Translations under genes and position numbers: made by a program
Part shown: positions 17,079-25,588 of the stretch, piece after piece
Layout of the letters: each line of letters begins with the position of its first letter
How positions within the stretch are numbered: the stretch's first letter is position 1
Notes under the pieces: generated by a model
Database searches by the model: none
The model's input: only the letters and a program-made list of their open reading frames with translations
What the model was told of the DNA's origin: nothing
DNA from: Paenibacillus_AA sp045062745
GTDB taxonomy: Bacteria; Bacillota; Bacilli; Paenibacillales; NBRC-103111
Length of the DNA: 64,000 nt
NCBI RefSeq assembly: GCF_045062745.1
Contig: NZ_JBJGED010000018.1
Location: 1 to 64,000, forward strand
Direction of reading: 5' to 3'

Positions 17079-17714
17079 ATGACGAAGCGTTCGGAAGTTG
17101 AGCATTGGAACGAGGTATTTTTCGAACAGAAGCTCGGCAAGCCACAAGGGGATTTTTGGCTGGAAAAATATGAGCCGAGGCTGGTATCGGCTCAAGATGG
17201 ACCGGTTATTGATCTTGGCTGCGGTTCTGGCTGCGACTCTTTGTTTTTAACGGAAAGAGGTTATCGGGTCATCGCCTGCGACTTCTCCTCAAATGCGTTG
17301 GCGATTATACACAAAAATATTCCGGGCGCAGAAACAATGCAGTTCGATATGACGGGCGGATTGCCGTTTCCGGATAGCAGCGCGAGGGCGATTGTCGCGG
17401 ACTTGTCACTGCATTATTTTCACTGGGACAATACTGTTTCTATCGTTGGCGAAATCGCGAGAGTTGTTGGCACTGGTGGTTTGCTGCTAGCCCGATTGAA
17501 TTCCACACGTGATGTTCATTACGGTGCCGGGCAGGGAATCGAATTGGAACACCATTATTATGAGCGGGAGGGGCAACGGAAACGATTTTTTGACAAAGCA
17601 GACTTGGAGCGGTTATTTGACGGATGGGCGATCGACGTGTTGACGGAAACAGACATGCACCGCTATGGGAAGCCGAAAATTTGCTGGGAGCTGGCGGCAA
17701 GTGTTCGCTGGTAG
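17079..17714 (+). CDS. Class I SAM-dependent methyltransferase
   Basis: A 211-residue cytoplasmic protein with the Methyltransf_11/25 pattern. Motif I is GPVIDLGCGSGCDSLFL (about residues 45-61), the acidic strand end is VIACDFSSNAL, motif II is AETMQFDMTGGLPFPDSSA, and ADLSLHYFHW plus the post-motif GGLLLARLNS follow. The start has GCGAGGAACTGACT upstream. The substrate is unknown, and there is no obvious operon partner. Confidence 0.8.
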   Translation: MTKRSEVEHWNEVFFEQKLGKPQGDFWLEKYEPRLVSAQDGPVIDLGCGSGCDSLFLTERGYRVIACDFSSNALAIIHKNIPGAETMQFDMTGGLPFPDSSARAIVADLSLHYFHWDNTVSIVGEIARVVGTGGLLLARLNSTRDVHYGAGQGIELEHHYYEREGQRKRFFDKADLERLFDGWAIDVLTETDMHRYGKPKICWELAASVRW

Positions 17715-17821
17715 CACACATTAGTGATACCAGAGAAGCATTATAGAGATATTTTCGATATCCCTGAAGACGAATTGGTGTTTGAGGGATGTTCCAATAT
17801 TTTAGATCGTTCCGCACAAAG

Positions 17822-17860
17822 AAACCCGGACCTCTTTGAAAAAAGAAGTCCGGGTTTTTC
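17822..17860. terminator. Bidirectional terminator
   Basis: AAACCCGGAC (17822-17831) and GTCCGGGTTT (17848-17857), extended by an inner TCTTT/AAAGA pairing, with A and T runs on the flanks. It lies between the plus-strand methyltransferase and the minus-strand AraC gene. Confidence 0.85.
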
Positions 17861-17878
17861 GCGTTGACATTGCCGCTT

Positions 17879-18748
17879 TTACTGCAAATACAGTCTGCCT
17901 TCGGAAGGCGTCATTCCTTTGAGTTCCTTGTAAACCCGTGAGAATGTCCGGAAGTTGTCAAATCCGACCTCCAGCGCGATTTCGGATATGCTGAGATTCG
18001 TCGTCTGGAGATAGCAGGAAGCCCTCCCGATTCGAAGCTCATGCAAATATTCGATAAACGATTTGCCGACGATACTTTTGAACACGTGGCTTAAATACGA
18101 AGAGTTCCAGTCGAGCTGCTCGGACACCGACGATAGCGTCAGCGGCTCGTTGTAATGGAGATGCATGTGCTTAAGCACTTCAAAAATATCCCGTTTCCGG
18201 TCTTGCAAAAGCAGGATGTCCGGTTCCCGGCTTTTCTGGCAGGTGCGGATATAAAAGACTAGCGCTTCCAACAGCTTGGAACGAATCATCGTATTTTTGC
18301 CGTCATTAGAAGAGTGGTATTCCATAAACAAGTCTTCCATTATTCTCGTCAGATGCCGAGATTGTTGTTCCGTCAGCTGCCCGAAAGAAGGGAGCTCTTT
18401 CCCTGCCGTCAGCAGCCTCGTACCGAGCCATTTGTCCGGAGGCGAGGAAAATAGAATGCTCAGGTCAAACATGCAGCAATACTTCGTGACCGTATGACCG
18501 GGCTCGATCAAGATTTCGTGCATATGATGGGGCATCAGCAAGGAAACCGTTCCCCGGTGCAGAGGGTGGGGCCTGCCGTTCAGGATTTCTTGCGCCGTAC
18601 CGTCGATTACAAAGGAAAGCTCCGCAAAGTTGTGATGATGGAGCGGATACTTCCGCGACAGCTTGTTCAGCAAAATATAAAAGGGCAGATCGTCCTTGCC
18701 GAACATATTGTACGTCAGAATGTCCTGATACTGAGGAAAAACAGACAT
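17879..18748 (-). CDS. AraC-family transcriptional regulator
   Basis: A 289-residue regulator. The N-terminal cupin-like sensor has YPLHHHNFAELSFVIDG and SLLMPHHMHEI. The C-terminal double helix-turn-helix (about residues 190-287) shows LSSVSEQLDWNSSYLSHVFK and ISEIALEVGFDNFRTFSRVY, ending GMTPSEGR. It is divergent from the YesM/YesN pair and the sugar-import operon, which it may control in response to a glycan breakdown product. This is inferred from position. Confidence 0.9.
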   Translation of the reverse strand: MSVFPQYQDILTYNMFGKDDLPFYILLNKLSRKYPLHHHNFAELSFVIDGTAQEILNGRPHPLHRGTVSLLMPHHMHEILIEPGHTVTKYCCMFDLSILFSSPPDKWLGTRLLTAGKELPSFGQLTEQQSRHLTRIMEDLFMEYHSSNDGKNTMIRSKLLEALVFYIRTCQKSREPDILLLQDRKRDIFEVLKHMHLHYNEPLTLSSVSEQLDWNSSYLSHVFKSIVGKSFIEYLHELRIGRASCYLQTTNLSISEIALEVGFDNFRTFSRVYKELKGMTPSEGRLYLQ

Positions 18749-19029
18749 CGCGCATCACCCGTTTCATTCAGAAATAATAGCCTATTCCTTAAAAAAACGA
18801 ACATGCAACAAATAATTTGGAACACAAGCGGAGCCGCATTCTTTTATTGTAAAAGAAGGCTGACCGCACCATAGAAGGCACAGACCAAACAGCTACAACA
18901 ATTATAAGGTAAAGAGAGAATTTTTTTCAATGAAAAGAAAACGCTTTAATATCACTGCCGGCATTATCGGCCGCAATGGCAAATGTTGTGATTATGAGAT
19001 GATATCAGGAAAAGAGGGGTGGATTTGTT
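18749..19029. other. Divergent promoter region, AraC / YesM-type kinase
   Basis: A 281-base spacer. It contains a run of A and T around 18901-18935 and the cre-like box at 18936-18949. No ORF longer than a few dozen codons and no RNA gene is apparent. The AraC binding sites, probably direct repeats, could not be identified by eye. Confidence 0.4.
18936..18949 (+). promoter_or_regulatory. Weak cre-like site upstream of the sensor kinase
   Basis: AGAAAACGCTTTAA matches TGWAANCGNTNWCA at all but two of the defined positions. It lies 81 bases upstream of the YesM-type kinase start. Together with the better match at 29169 it would put the glycan locus under CcpA. Confidence 0.35.
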
Positions 19030-20769
19030 ATGCAGTCACGAGTTGCGGCGCTGAATAATCCTCCTTCCCTGCTCTACTCGCTGAAAAGCAGAGTGATTGT
19101 TATTCTCCTCCTAAACACAATTATTCCCGTTCTTCTGATCGGCTGTCTTTCCTATTATTCGTTAATCTCTATCTTTGACAACAAAATTCATAACAGCATC
19201 CAAAAAAGCTTGCAGCAAGTGAGTTTTGCGCTTGAAAACGAATTAAACGTGTTAAATCAAGCAGCCATGCAGCTCTCGTTCGAACAAGGCATCGGGAAAC
19301 AGTTCGACCGCTATTTATCATCAACCGATATGTATGAGAAATCGCAAATCGAGCGGGACATACAAAATTACATCGATTTAATGATATATACGAATCCGAA
19401 TGTCGGGCTTACCTATTATTACTTTTCCGATACGGGAAAAACCGCATTTAAAGAAGTGGGCATCAGAGCGGAGTTTAATCCGGAACAGCTGCGCCAATTA
19501 ACATCTTTCAGCAGAATTAACTACCATGTCCCTCACCGAACAATGAACCCTTCTTCCGATGCGCTTGTACTGTCGGTTGATAAAAAAATATTACTGCCCG
19601 GATATGACAATCTGCATGTTTACGTTGAAACAAATCTTTCCATGCTGAACAATATCATCAGCAGCAATAATACCGGCATGAATGAAAATCATCTGATGAT
19701 CGACGACGAGGACCGCATTGTATACAGCGAGAACGAGCGTGCATTCCCGATCGGCTCAACCTTTTTGCAAACGCATTCAGGCAAAATGGCCAACAATAAT
19801 CACTATGTTTTTGTACAAAATACGAAACAGGATTGGAAAGCGGCAATCGTCATTCTTGAAGCCTCCTATGAAATGGAGAAGAATGCATGGGTCATGCGAT
19901 ATGCCGTAATGATCGTTCTTTCGGTAGGGGCTGCTCTTTTCTTGGCATGGCTGCTGTGGAAATCGCTTTACCGGCCGCTTTCGGGCATCAACAAAGAAAT
20001 TCGTTCTTTGCAAAACAGCGATTTTCATTCGCCGCTTCATTACCCTCATATTGCCGAGTTCGATTTTTTGCTGGACAGGTTTCAGCAAATGAGAGAGCGA
20101 ATATGGGAGTTGATTGTAGAGGCGGAAGAGAATGAGAAGAAAAAGGCGAAGCTGGAGGTTGAAAAGCTGCTGTTTCAGATTAACCCGCATTTTATCCATA
20201 ATACGCTCGATACCATTCGCTGGGAGGCGAGACTGCACGGTCACAAAGAATTGGACCGCATGATCTCGATGCTCAATAAAGTGCTCTATTACAACATGGG
20301 CAAGGGGGGCACTGCAACCATCCGGCAGGAAATAGAGATTCTGAAGGACTATGTGACGCTGCAGCAAATCCGTTACGATTTTGAATTTGATGTCAGGATC
20401 GAGGCGGATGACAAGCTGCTGGAAGTGGCCATTCCCCGCTTTCTCCTGCAGCCGCTCGTTGAGAACGCGTTGTATCACGGGCTCAACGACAACGGAAGGA
20501 TACAAGTAAAAGCGGCTTACGATGACAGCAGGCGGTTCATCCGCATCGAAGTCAGCGACAATGGAGCGGGAATGGAAGAGGAGGATCTCCGACGGCTTGT
20601 GACCGGTGAATCCGCAGAGAGACGCAAAAGCGGTATGGGCATCGGTATCCGGTATGTCAGCCGGATGATCGACATGCAGTACGGCGGGAGGGCGAAGCTG
20701 GAGGTGCACAGTACGGTCGGCAAGGGAACGAGTATGGTGCTGTATGTTCCGATCGAGGAGGACATTTGA
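19030..20769 (+). CDS. YesM-type sensor histidine kinase
   Basis: A 579-residue membrane kinase. Residues 19-42 and about 290-310 are membrane helices flanking a Cache-like extracellular sensor. A HAMP-like linker follows (RPLSGINKEIRSLQNSDF). The His_kinase domain has the phospho-acceptor in FQINPHFIHNTLDTIRWEA (His387), and the ATPase has ENALYHGL (N box), DNGAGM (G1) and KSGMGIGIRYV (G2). It senses an extracellular ligand and phosphorylates the YesN-type regulator encoded one base downstream. The pair heads an operon-like array with a binding protein and permeases, as in Bacillus lpl/yes-type loci. Confidence 0.92.
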   Translation: MQSRVAALNNPPSLLYSLKSRVIVILLLNTIIPVLLIGCLSYYSLISIFDNKIHNSIQKSLQQVSFALENELNVLNQAAMQLSFEQGIGKQFDRYLSSTDMYEKSQIERDIQNYIDLMIYTNPNVGLTYYYFSDTGKTAFKEVGIRAEFNPEQLRQLTSFSRINYHVPHRTMNPSSDALVLSVDKKILLPGYDNLHVYVETNLSMLNNIISSNNTGMNENHLMIDDEDRIVYSENERAFPIGSTFLQTHSGKMANNNHYVFVQNTKQDWKAAIVILEASYEMEKNAWVMRYAVMIVLSVGAALFLAWLLWKSLYRPLSGINKEIRSLQNSDFHSPLHYPHIAEFDFLLDRFQQMRERIWELIVEAEENEKKKAKLEVEKLLFQINPHFIHNTLDTIRWEARLHGHKELDRMISMLNKVLYYNMGKGGTATIRQEIEILKDYVTLQQIRYDFEFDVRIEADDKLLEVAIPRFLLQPLVENALYHGLNDNGRIQVKAAYDDSRRFIRIEVSDNGAGMEEEDLRRLVTGESAERRKSGMGIGIRYVSRMIDMQYGGRAKLEVHSTVGKGTSMVLYVPIEEDI

Positions 20770-20770
20770 G

Positions 20771-21865
20771 ATGTTGAAAGTGCTTATCGTAGACGATGAC
20801 AAATTAGTGCGCAAAGGACTTATCGCCACAATGCCGTGGTCGGATTTCGGCATGTGCGTTATCGGGGAAGCGAGCAACGGCCAGAGAGCCTATGAGTTTA
20901 TCGAGCAGCATGAAGTCGATCTGCTCATTACCGACCTGGCGATGCCGGTTATGTCGGGCATCGATCTGATGCGCAAGCTGGCTCACTCGTACCCCCATAT
21001 TTGGATGGTCGTCTTAACGTTTCATCAGGAATTCGAGACGGTGCAAGAAGCGTTAAGGATCGGGGCTATCGATTACGTTGCCAAAGTCCAACTGGAGCAA
21101 GAAGAGGCGGAGGAGGTTCTGGGCAGAATCTCCCGCCGCATTATCCAGGAGCGGGAGCGCGATCAGCAAAAGAGGTTCAACGATCCATTCAATGAAAAAA
21201 CCGGTAATCCCTCGGCCGGCGGCTTGTCGAACGGCACCCATTCTCCGGTGTCGGATCCTGACTTGTCGGCCGTTCGGGCCAGCTGGTCTTCCCTCCTGTG
21301 GATTGTCAATGAACCGGTTTTTCACGATTATGTGGCGGAGCTGCGGCGGATGAGGCTTCCCGCGCCGATGCTGGCAAGTTTGTTTCAGGAGGCGGTATGG
21401 GAGTGGTCACGCATCGTCCCCGAGCATTTGGTTGAACCGAACGCGCCTTTATATACATTGGAATCGTGGGCGGACTGGGAGCAATGGTTGAGGACGGCTC
21501 GCAAACAGCTGCGAGGAGCGTTGTTGAAATCCTACTCCGGAGAAGTGACACAGTGCATTCTGAAGGCCGTTTCGTTTATCAACAGAAATCTATGCGATGA
21601 GCTGAGGGTTGCCGATGCGGCGAGAGAGGCCGCAATGAGCAGGAGTTATTTCAGCCTTTGCTTCAAAGACATTATCGGCAAATCGTTTCACGACTACGTG
21701 CGGGATGCAAGAATTGCCAACGCCCGGATGATGCTGAAACAAACGGCGAATCCGATCTATTGGGTAGCGCAGAAATGCGGCTATCCGAATGAAAAGTATT
21801 TCACCCGGGTCTTTCGCGAACAGATCGGCATGCTGCCCAGCGAATACCGAATGGTGGAAGATTGA
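20771..21865 (+). CDS. YesN-type response regulator with AraC output domain
   Basis: About 364 residues. The start ATG 20771 directly follows the kinase stop and has GAGGAGGACATTTGAG upstream; the frame extends back to 20744 without a site. The receiver domain is residues 1-120: VLIVDDDKLVRKGL, phospho-acceptor Asp55 in LLITDLAMPVMSG, and Lys in DYVAKVQ. The C-terminal AraC helix-turn-helix is at about 265-360 (VADAAREAAMSRSYFSLCFK, IYWVAQKCGYPNEKYFTRVF, GMLPSEYR). It probably activates the importer and glycan-degrading genes downstream. Confidence 0.92.
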   Translation: MLKVLIVDDDKLVRKGLIATMPWSDFGMCVIGEASNGQRAYEFIEQHEVDLLITDLAMPVMSGIDLMRKLAHSYPHIWMVVLTFHQEFETVQEALRIGAIDYVAKVQLEQEEAEEVLGRISRRIIQERERDQQKRFNDPFNEKTGNPSAGGLSNGTHSPVSDPDLSAVRASWSSLLWIVNEPVFHDYVAELRRMRLPAPMLASLFQEAVWEWSRIVPEHLVEPNAPLYTLESWADWEQWLRTARKQLRGALLKSYSGEVTQCILKAVSFINRNLCDELRVADAAREAAMSRSYFSLCFKDIIGKSFHDYVRDARIANARMMLKQTANPIYWVAQKCGYPNEKYFTRVFREQIGMLPSEYRMVED

Positions 21866-21960
21866 GTGCAAAATTATCCGAAAAAGAACAAAATTGTCTT
21901 CCAATTCTGTCCCGACCGCCAACAAGTCAGGATAAATTTGGGCTTCTTGAAGACCATAGT

Positions 21961-21985
21961 GACCTCTCAATGAGGTTCTTTTTTA
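21961..21985 (+). terminator. Weak terminator between regulator and importer genes
   Basis: ACCTC (21962-21966) and GAGGT (21972-21976) form a short stem followed by TCTTTTTTA. It could separate regulatory-gene transcription from the importer operon, or attenuate read-through. Confidence 0.45.
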
Positions 21986-22064
21986 TTACAATGGATTCCG
22001 TAAGGGATAAGCGGGTCACTTTTGTATGCGGATTCAAAAAAGAAAACCAGGAGGTCGAAAAGGA

Positions 22065-23717
22065 ATGAGGAAAGGGCAACAATGGGGGCGGCTTGCATTA
22101 GCGGCTCCGCTGCTGGTTGCTGTTGCGGCATCAGGATGCTCGAAGGGCGGCGGAAGCGGGTCGGGGGTCTCGACGTCTACCGCAACGGCAACGGCAACCG
22201 CAACAGCTGCGGCTGAAAAAAAGGAAAATAAAATCGACGTATCGTTTTATTACTCCGATGCTGGGCTTGGGCATCCGAACGGCGTCGATCCGAGCGACAA
22301 CTTCTTAGTCAATATTATCGAAAAGAAGGCCAATGTGGATTTGAAGGTGGAAGTGCCGCAGTACGCCGATTTTGCTACGAAATACAACTTAATGCTGTCT
22401 TCCGGCAAACTGCCAGATCTCGTCTATACCACGGTGTTCGACACAACCATGCAGGCGGCAAGGGACGGGGCGTTTATCGATTTGAAAAAATATTACGACA
22501 AGTCGCCAGCCGTACAAAAAGTGATATCGCCGGAGATGATGGAAGCGGCCAAAGATCCGAAGACCGGGAAATATTTCCGCATCCCGCTGCCGATGGATAA
22601 AACGCCGCAAGGCGCGGGGGTTATCGCTCGATACGATTTGCTGCAGAAGTACAATGGCGGCAAGTGGCCGGAATCCGTGGACGAATGGCTCGACGTCATG
22701 CGGAAGCAGAAAAAGGAAAATCCGAACGCAATTCCGATGGCCAACCGGGCTTCTGGAGATAACGTATTCGGCTTCGGCGGATTGGTTGTTTTTAACTGGT
22801 ACGGAGCGAATCCGTACGGCTTCCGGGTCACGGGCGGCAAAATCGTGCCGAATGTCGTGCTCCCAGAGTATCGCGCCGCCGTCGATGTCATGCGTACCAT
22901 GTACAAGGAAGGCCTGCTCGATCCGGAATTCGCCACGTCCGATGGAGCAAAGTTTAGTCAAAGAGTTAACAACAACGAGGTTCTTGTTTACTACAACGCG
23001 GCAGACCAGATTGCTCCCTCCAAGGCGAATAAGGACATTGGAAGAGAGGTGCTGTTTGCGCCTGAGCTGAAAAAGTACCCACAGGAGCTGGCAGATCCGA
23101 AATACACGTATACCGGGTTGGCTGCCCCTGCCCATCCTACTTTCGGCATGTACATTTCATCGCAGGCGAAAGATCCCGACCGGGTGTGGAGGGTGATTGA
23201 AGCGTTCGCTTCACCGGAGCTGCGGGAAGCCATTTTCTGGGGGCAAGAAGGCGACACGTATACCGTAAAGGATGGAAAGCGGATTCCCAATGCCGAGAAG
23301 CTTGCCGACCCGAACAGAAGATGGGTGAAAAATTTGGCGCTTCTGTTCGGCTACACGGACGGTCAAGAGGTGACGCGGGCGACCCAGGACCTGCAGATCG
23401 CGGATCCCGCTTACATTCAACGATTTTACGACAGTCAGAAGCCGTTGGCCCAGCGGGCGGAGAAAGCAGGGTACACGACGTTCACCGGTTATGTGGAGCC
23501 GGACGATGCCTTGAAAAAAACGTCGGAAATCAAGCAGGAAATCAATCGCTTCACGACAGCGGCGATCATCGGAAAAATCTCGATGGAGGAATTCGATCGT
23601 GAAGTCAAAGAATGGGAGCGCAAATACCGCAGTCTCAAATACGATCCGCTGCAAAAATACATGGACGCCAACAAAGAAAGCTTGAGAAAAGAAGGCTTCA
23701 AGATGGTGGATTGGTAA
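22065..23717 (+). CDS. ABC transporter extracellular solute-binding lipoprotein (LplA/YtcQ type)
   Basis: About 550 residues. ATG 22065 is chosen because AGGAGGTCGAAAAGGA precedes it; the frame opens earlier at 22026. The signal peptide ends in a lipobox (VAASGC), so the mature protein is anchored by its N-terminal Cys, followed by a Gly/Ser/Thr-rich spacer. The body is a family-1 type binding protein: SDNFLVNIIEKKANVDLKVE, LPDLVYTTVFDTTMQAARDG, FRIPLPMDKTPQGAGVIARY. The size of 550 matches the large LplA group that delivers oligosaccharides to LplB/LplC-type permeases, which are encoded next. Its ligand should be the product of the neighbouring heparinase II/III-type enzymes, which is inference. 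Confidence 0.9.
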   Translation: MRKGQQWGRLALAAPLLVAVAASGCSKGGGSGSGVSTSTATATATATAAAEKKENKIDVSFYYSDAGLGHPNGVDPSDNFLVNIIEKKANVDLKVEVPQYADFATKYNLMLSSGKLPDLVYTTVFDTTMQAARDGAFIDLKKYYDKSPAVQKVISPEMMEAAKDPKTGKYFRIPLPMDKTPQGAGVIARYDLLQKYNGGKWPESVDEWLDVMRKQKKENPNAIPMANRASGDNVFGFGGLVVFNWYGANPYGFRVTGGKIVPNVVLPEYRAAVDVMRTMYKEGLLDPEFATSDGAKFSQRVNNNEVLVYYNAADQIAPSKANKDIGREVLFAPELKKYPQELADPKYTYTGLAAPAHPTFGMYISSQAKDPDRVWRVIEAFASPELREAIFWGQEGDTYTVKDGKRIPNAEKLADPNRRWVKNLALLFGYTDGQEVTRATQDLQIADPAYIQRFYDSQKPLAQRAEKAGYTTFTGYVEPDDALKKTSEIKQEINRFTTAAIIGKISMEEFDREVKEWERKYRSLKYDPLQKYMDANKESLRKEGFKMVDW

Positions 23718-23732
23718 AAGAGGTGAACGAAC

Positions 23733-24692
23733 TTGACGACCCAAACGGCGGCCCCGGAATCCATGATTCCGGCGGCCGCGCTCAAGAAAAGCAAGCGAAA
23801 AGCGAAGCTGATCAAAAATGTGTATTTGTACATTTTGCTTGCGCCGACGCTGCTTACTTATTTGATTTTCAAATACATCCCGATGTACGGCATTTCGATC
23901 GCTTTTCAGGATTACTCGATTTTTAAAGGGCCGTTTCGCAGCGATTGGGTCGGCTTCAAGCACTTCGCCTATTTTTTGCAGGACGAGAAGTTTTGGCAGG
24001 TAATGAGGAATACGCTCCTGCTTAATTTTTACGAAATCGTTTTCGCATTCACTGCACCGATCGTGTTCGCACTGCTGGCCAATGAACTATACAGCCGAGT
24101 ATTCAAACGCGTGATGCAAACGATTTCCTATTTGCCCCATTTTTTATCGTGGGTGGTCGTTTCCGGTATTTTCTATCAGGTGTTGTCCCCGGAGAACGGA
24201 CTCGTCAATGTGTTTTTAGGCTGGTTCGGGATCGATCCGATCTATTTTATGACCGAGGAAAGCATATTTCGGGGTATTTTGGTTGGTGCCGAAATATGGA
24301 AAGGAGTCGGGTGGTCGGCGATTTTATATTTCGCCACCATCGCCAGCATTGACTCGCACCTGTATGAGGCCGCTTGGATCGATGGGGCCGGCCGATTCCG
24401 GCAAGCTTTCGTGATCACGATACCTCATATGATGCCGCTCATCACGCTGCTGTTCCTGCTGAGGCTGGCGAGCATCTTCGGCATCGATTTCGACCGGATT
24501 TTCTTGCTGCAAAACCCGCTCGTTTACGAAGTGTCCGATGTGATCAGCACGTACGTGTACCGGGTCGGTCTGCAGCAGGCCCAATACAGCCTGACGGCCG
24601 CGATCGGATTTGTGCAAAGCGTCATCGGCTTCGTCCTGCTTCTCACATCGAACTATATTTCCAAAAAAATAGCCGGTTACGGTTTATACTGA
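23733..24692 (+). CDS. ABC sugar permease, LplB type
   Basis: A 319-residue inner-membrane permease starting at TTG 23733 behind AAAAGAGGTGAACGAAC. It has six helices, with the opening AYLYI-like segment VYLYILLAPTLLTYLIFKYI and PMYGISIAFQDYSIFKG. The cytoplasmic EAA loop is YEAAWIDGAGRFRQAFVIT. It forms the import channel with the permease encoded next. No ATPase gene lies nearby, so a shared MsmX/UgpC-type ATPase probably drives transport, as in Bacillus. Confidence 0.92.
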   Translation: MTTQTAAPESMIPAAALKKSKRKAKLIKNVYLYILLAPTLLTYLIFKYIPMYGISIAFQDYSIFKGPFRSDWVGFKHFAYFLQDEKFWQVMRNTLLLNFYEIVFAFTAPIVFALLANELYSRVFKRVMQTISYLPHFLSWVVVSGIFYQVLSPENGLVNVFLGWFGIDPIYFMTEESIFRGILVGAEIWKGVGWSAILYFATIASIDSHLYEAAWIDGAGRFRQAFVITIPHMMPLITLLFLLRLASIFGIDFDRIFLLQNPLVYEVSDVISTYVYRVGLQQAQYSLTAAIGFVQSVIGFVLLLTSNYISKKIAGYGLY

Positions 24693-24703
24693 GGGAGGCC
24701 GAG

Positions 24704-25588
24704 ATGCAACGTTACAATACGCCGTCGCGAACAGCATTCAACATTTTTAACTATACGTTGTTCGTCCTTTTCGGCCTCTCGATTCTCGCGCCTTTCCTCA
24801 ACGCCATCGCCATCTCGCTTAGCAGCGCAGATGCGGTAATCGGGGGCCAGGTGCGGTTATGGCCGGTCGGATTTCAGCTTGATGCCTACCACAAATTGGT
24901 TAACAATACGACATTTATGCGCTCGGCAGTCAATACGGTTTTTTTGACTGTCGTGAATACGATTCTCGATATCGTCGTTTCGCTTGCGGCAGCTTATGCA
25001 CTCTCGCATAAAGATTTGATCGGCAAGCGGACCGTGTTCGTCTTCCTCCTTATTACGATGTACTTCGGCGGCGGCTTGATTCCTACTTATTTGCTCGTTA
25101 CCGGAATGGGGCTGCAAAACTCGTACTGGGCGCTCATCCTGCCGGGCATCGCAAACACGTTTTATATTATCGTATATAAAAATACGATCGATCAGCTGCC
25201 CCGGGAGCTGTTGGACGCCGCAGAGGTCGATGGGGCGAATGAATTTGCCATGCTGTTCCGAATCATCGTGCCGATGGTCCTCCCGATGTCGATGGCATTC
25301 ACGATATTCAGCGCCGTCGCCCACTGGAATATGTGGTTCGGGGTGGCATTGTACATCCGGGATAAAGATCTGTGGACACTTCAATACCAGCTGCGTGAAA
25401 TTTTGATTAACGCACAGTTGGTCAACAATGAAACGGGTATGGAAATGGCACGCGGCGAAATACCGATTACGCCGGAAAATTTGAAGATGGCGGCGGTAAT
25501 GATTACCGTCCTTCCGATCATCGTCATTTATCCGTTTGTGCAAAAGTACTTTATCAAAGGGCAGTTCGTCGGTGCTGTAAAGGGGTAA
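24704..25588 (+). CDS. ABC sugar permease, LplC/YtcP type
   Basis: About 294 residues. ATG 24704 is preferred (GAGGGAGGCCGAG upstream, 11 bases after the previous stop); the frame extends upstream inside the preceding gene. Landmarks are FLNAIAISLSSADAVIGG, the EAA loop LLDAAEVDGANEFAMLFRII and a C-terminus ending VQKYFIKGQFVGAVKG. It is the second half of the importer channel. Its TAA stop overlaps the ATG of the next gene (TAATG), which suggests translational coupling to the heparinase-family enzyme. Confidence 0.92.
   Translation: MQRYNTPSRTAFNIFNYTLFVLFGLSILAPFLNAIAISLSSADAVIGGQVRLWPVGFQLDAYHKLVNNTTFMRSAVNTVFLTVVNTILDIVVSLAAAYALSHKDLIGKRTVFVFLLITMYFGGGLIPTYLLVTGMGLQNSYWALILPGIANTFYIIVYKNTIDQLPRELLDAAEVDGANEFAMLFRIIVPMVLPMSMAFTIFSAVAHWNMWFGVALYIRDKDLWTLQYQLREILINAQLVNNETGMEMARGEIPITPENLKMAAVMITVLPIIVIYPFVQKYFIKGQFVGAVKG

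Noticed and set aside
19777..20877. 366-codon antisense ORF opposite the sensor kinase
   Set aside because: It is the shadow of a well-supported kinase gene, low in complexity of domain signals, and has no ribosome binding site.
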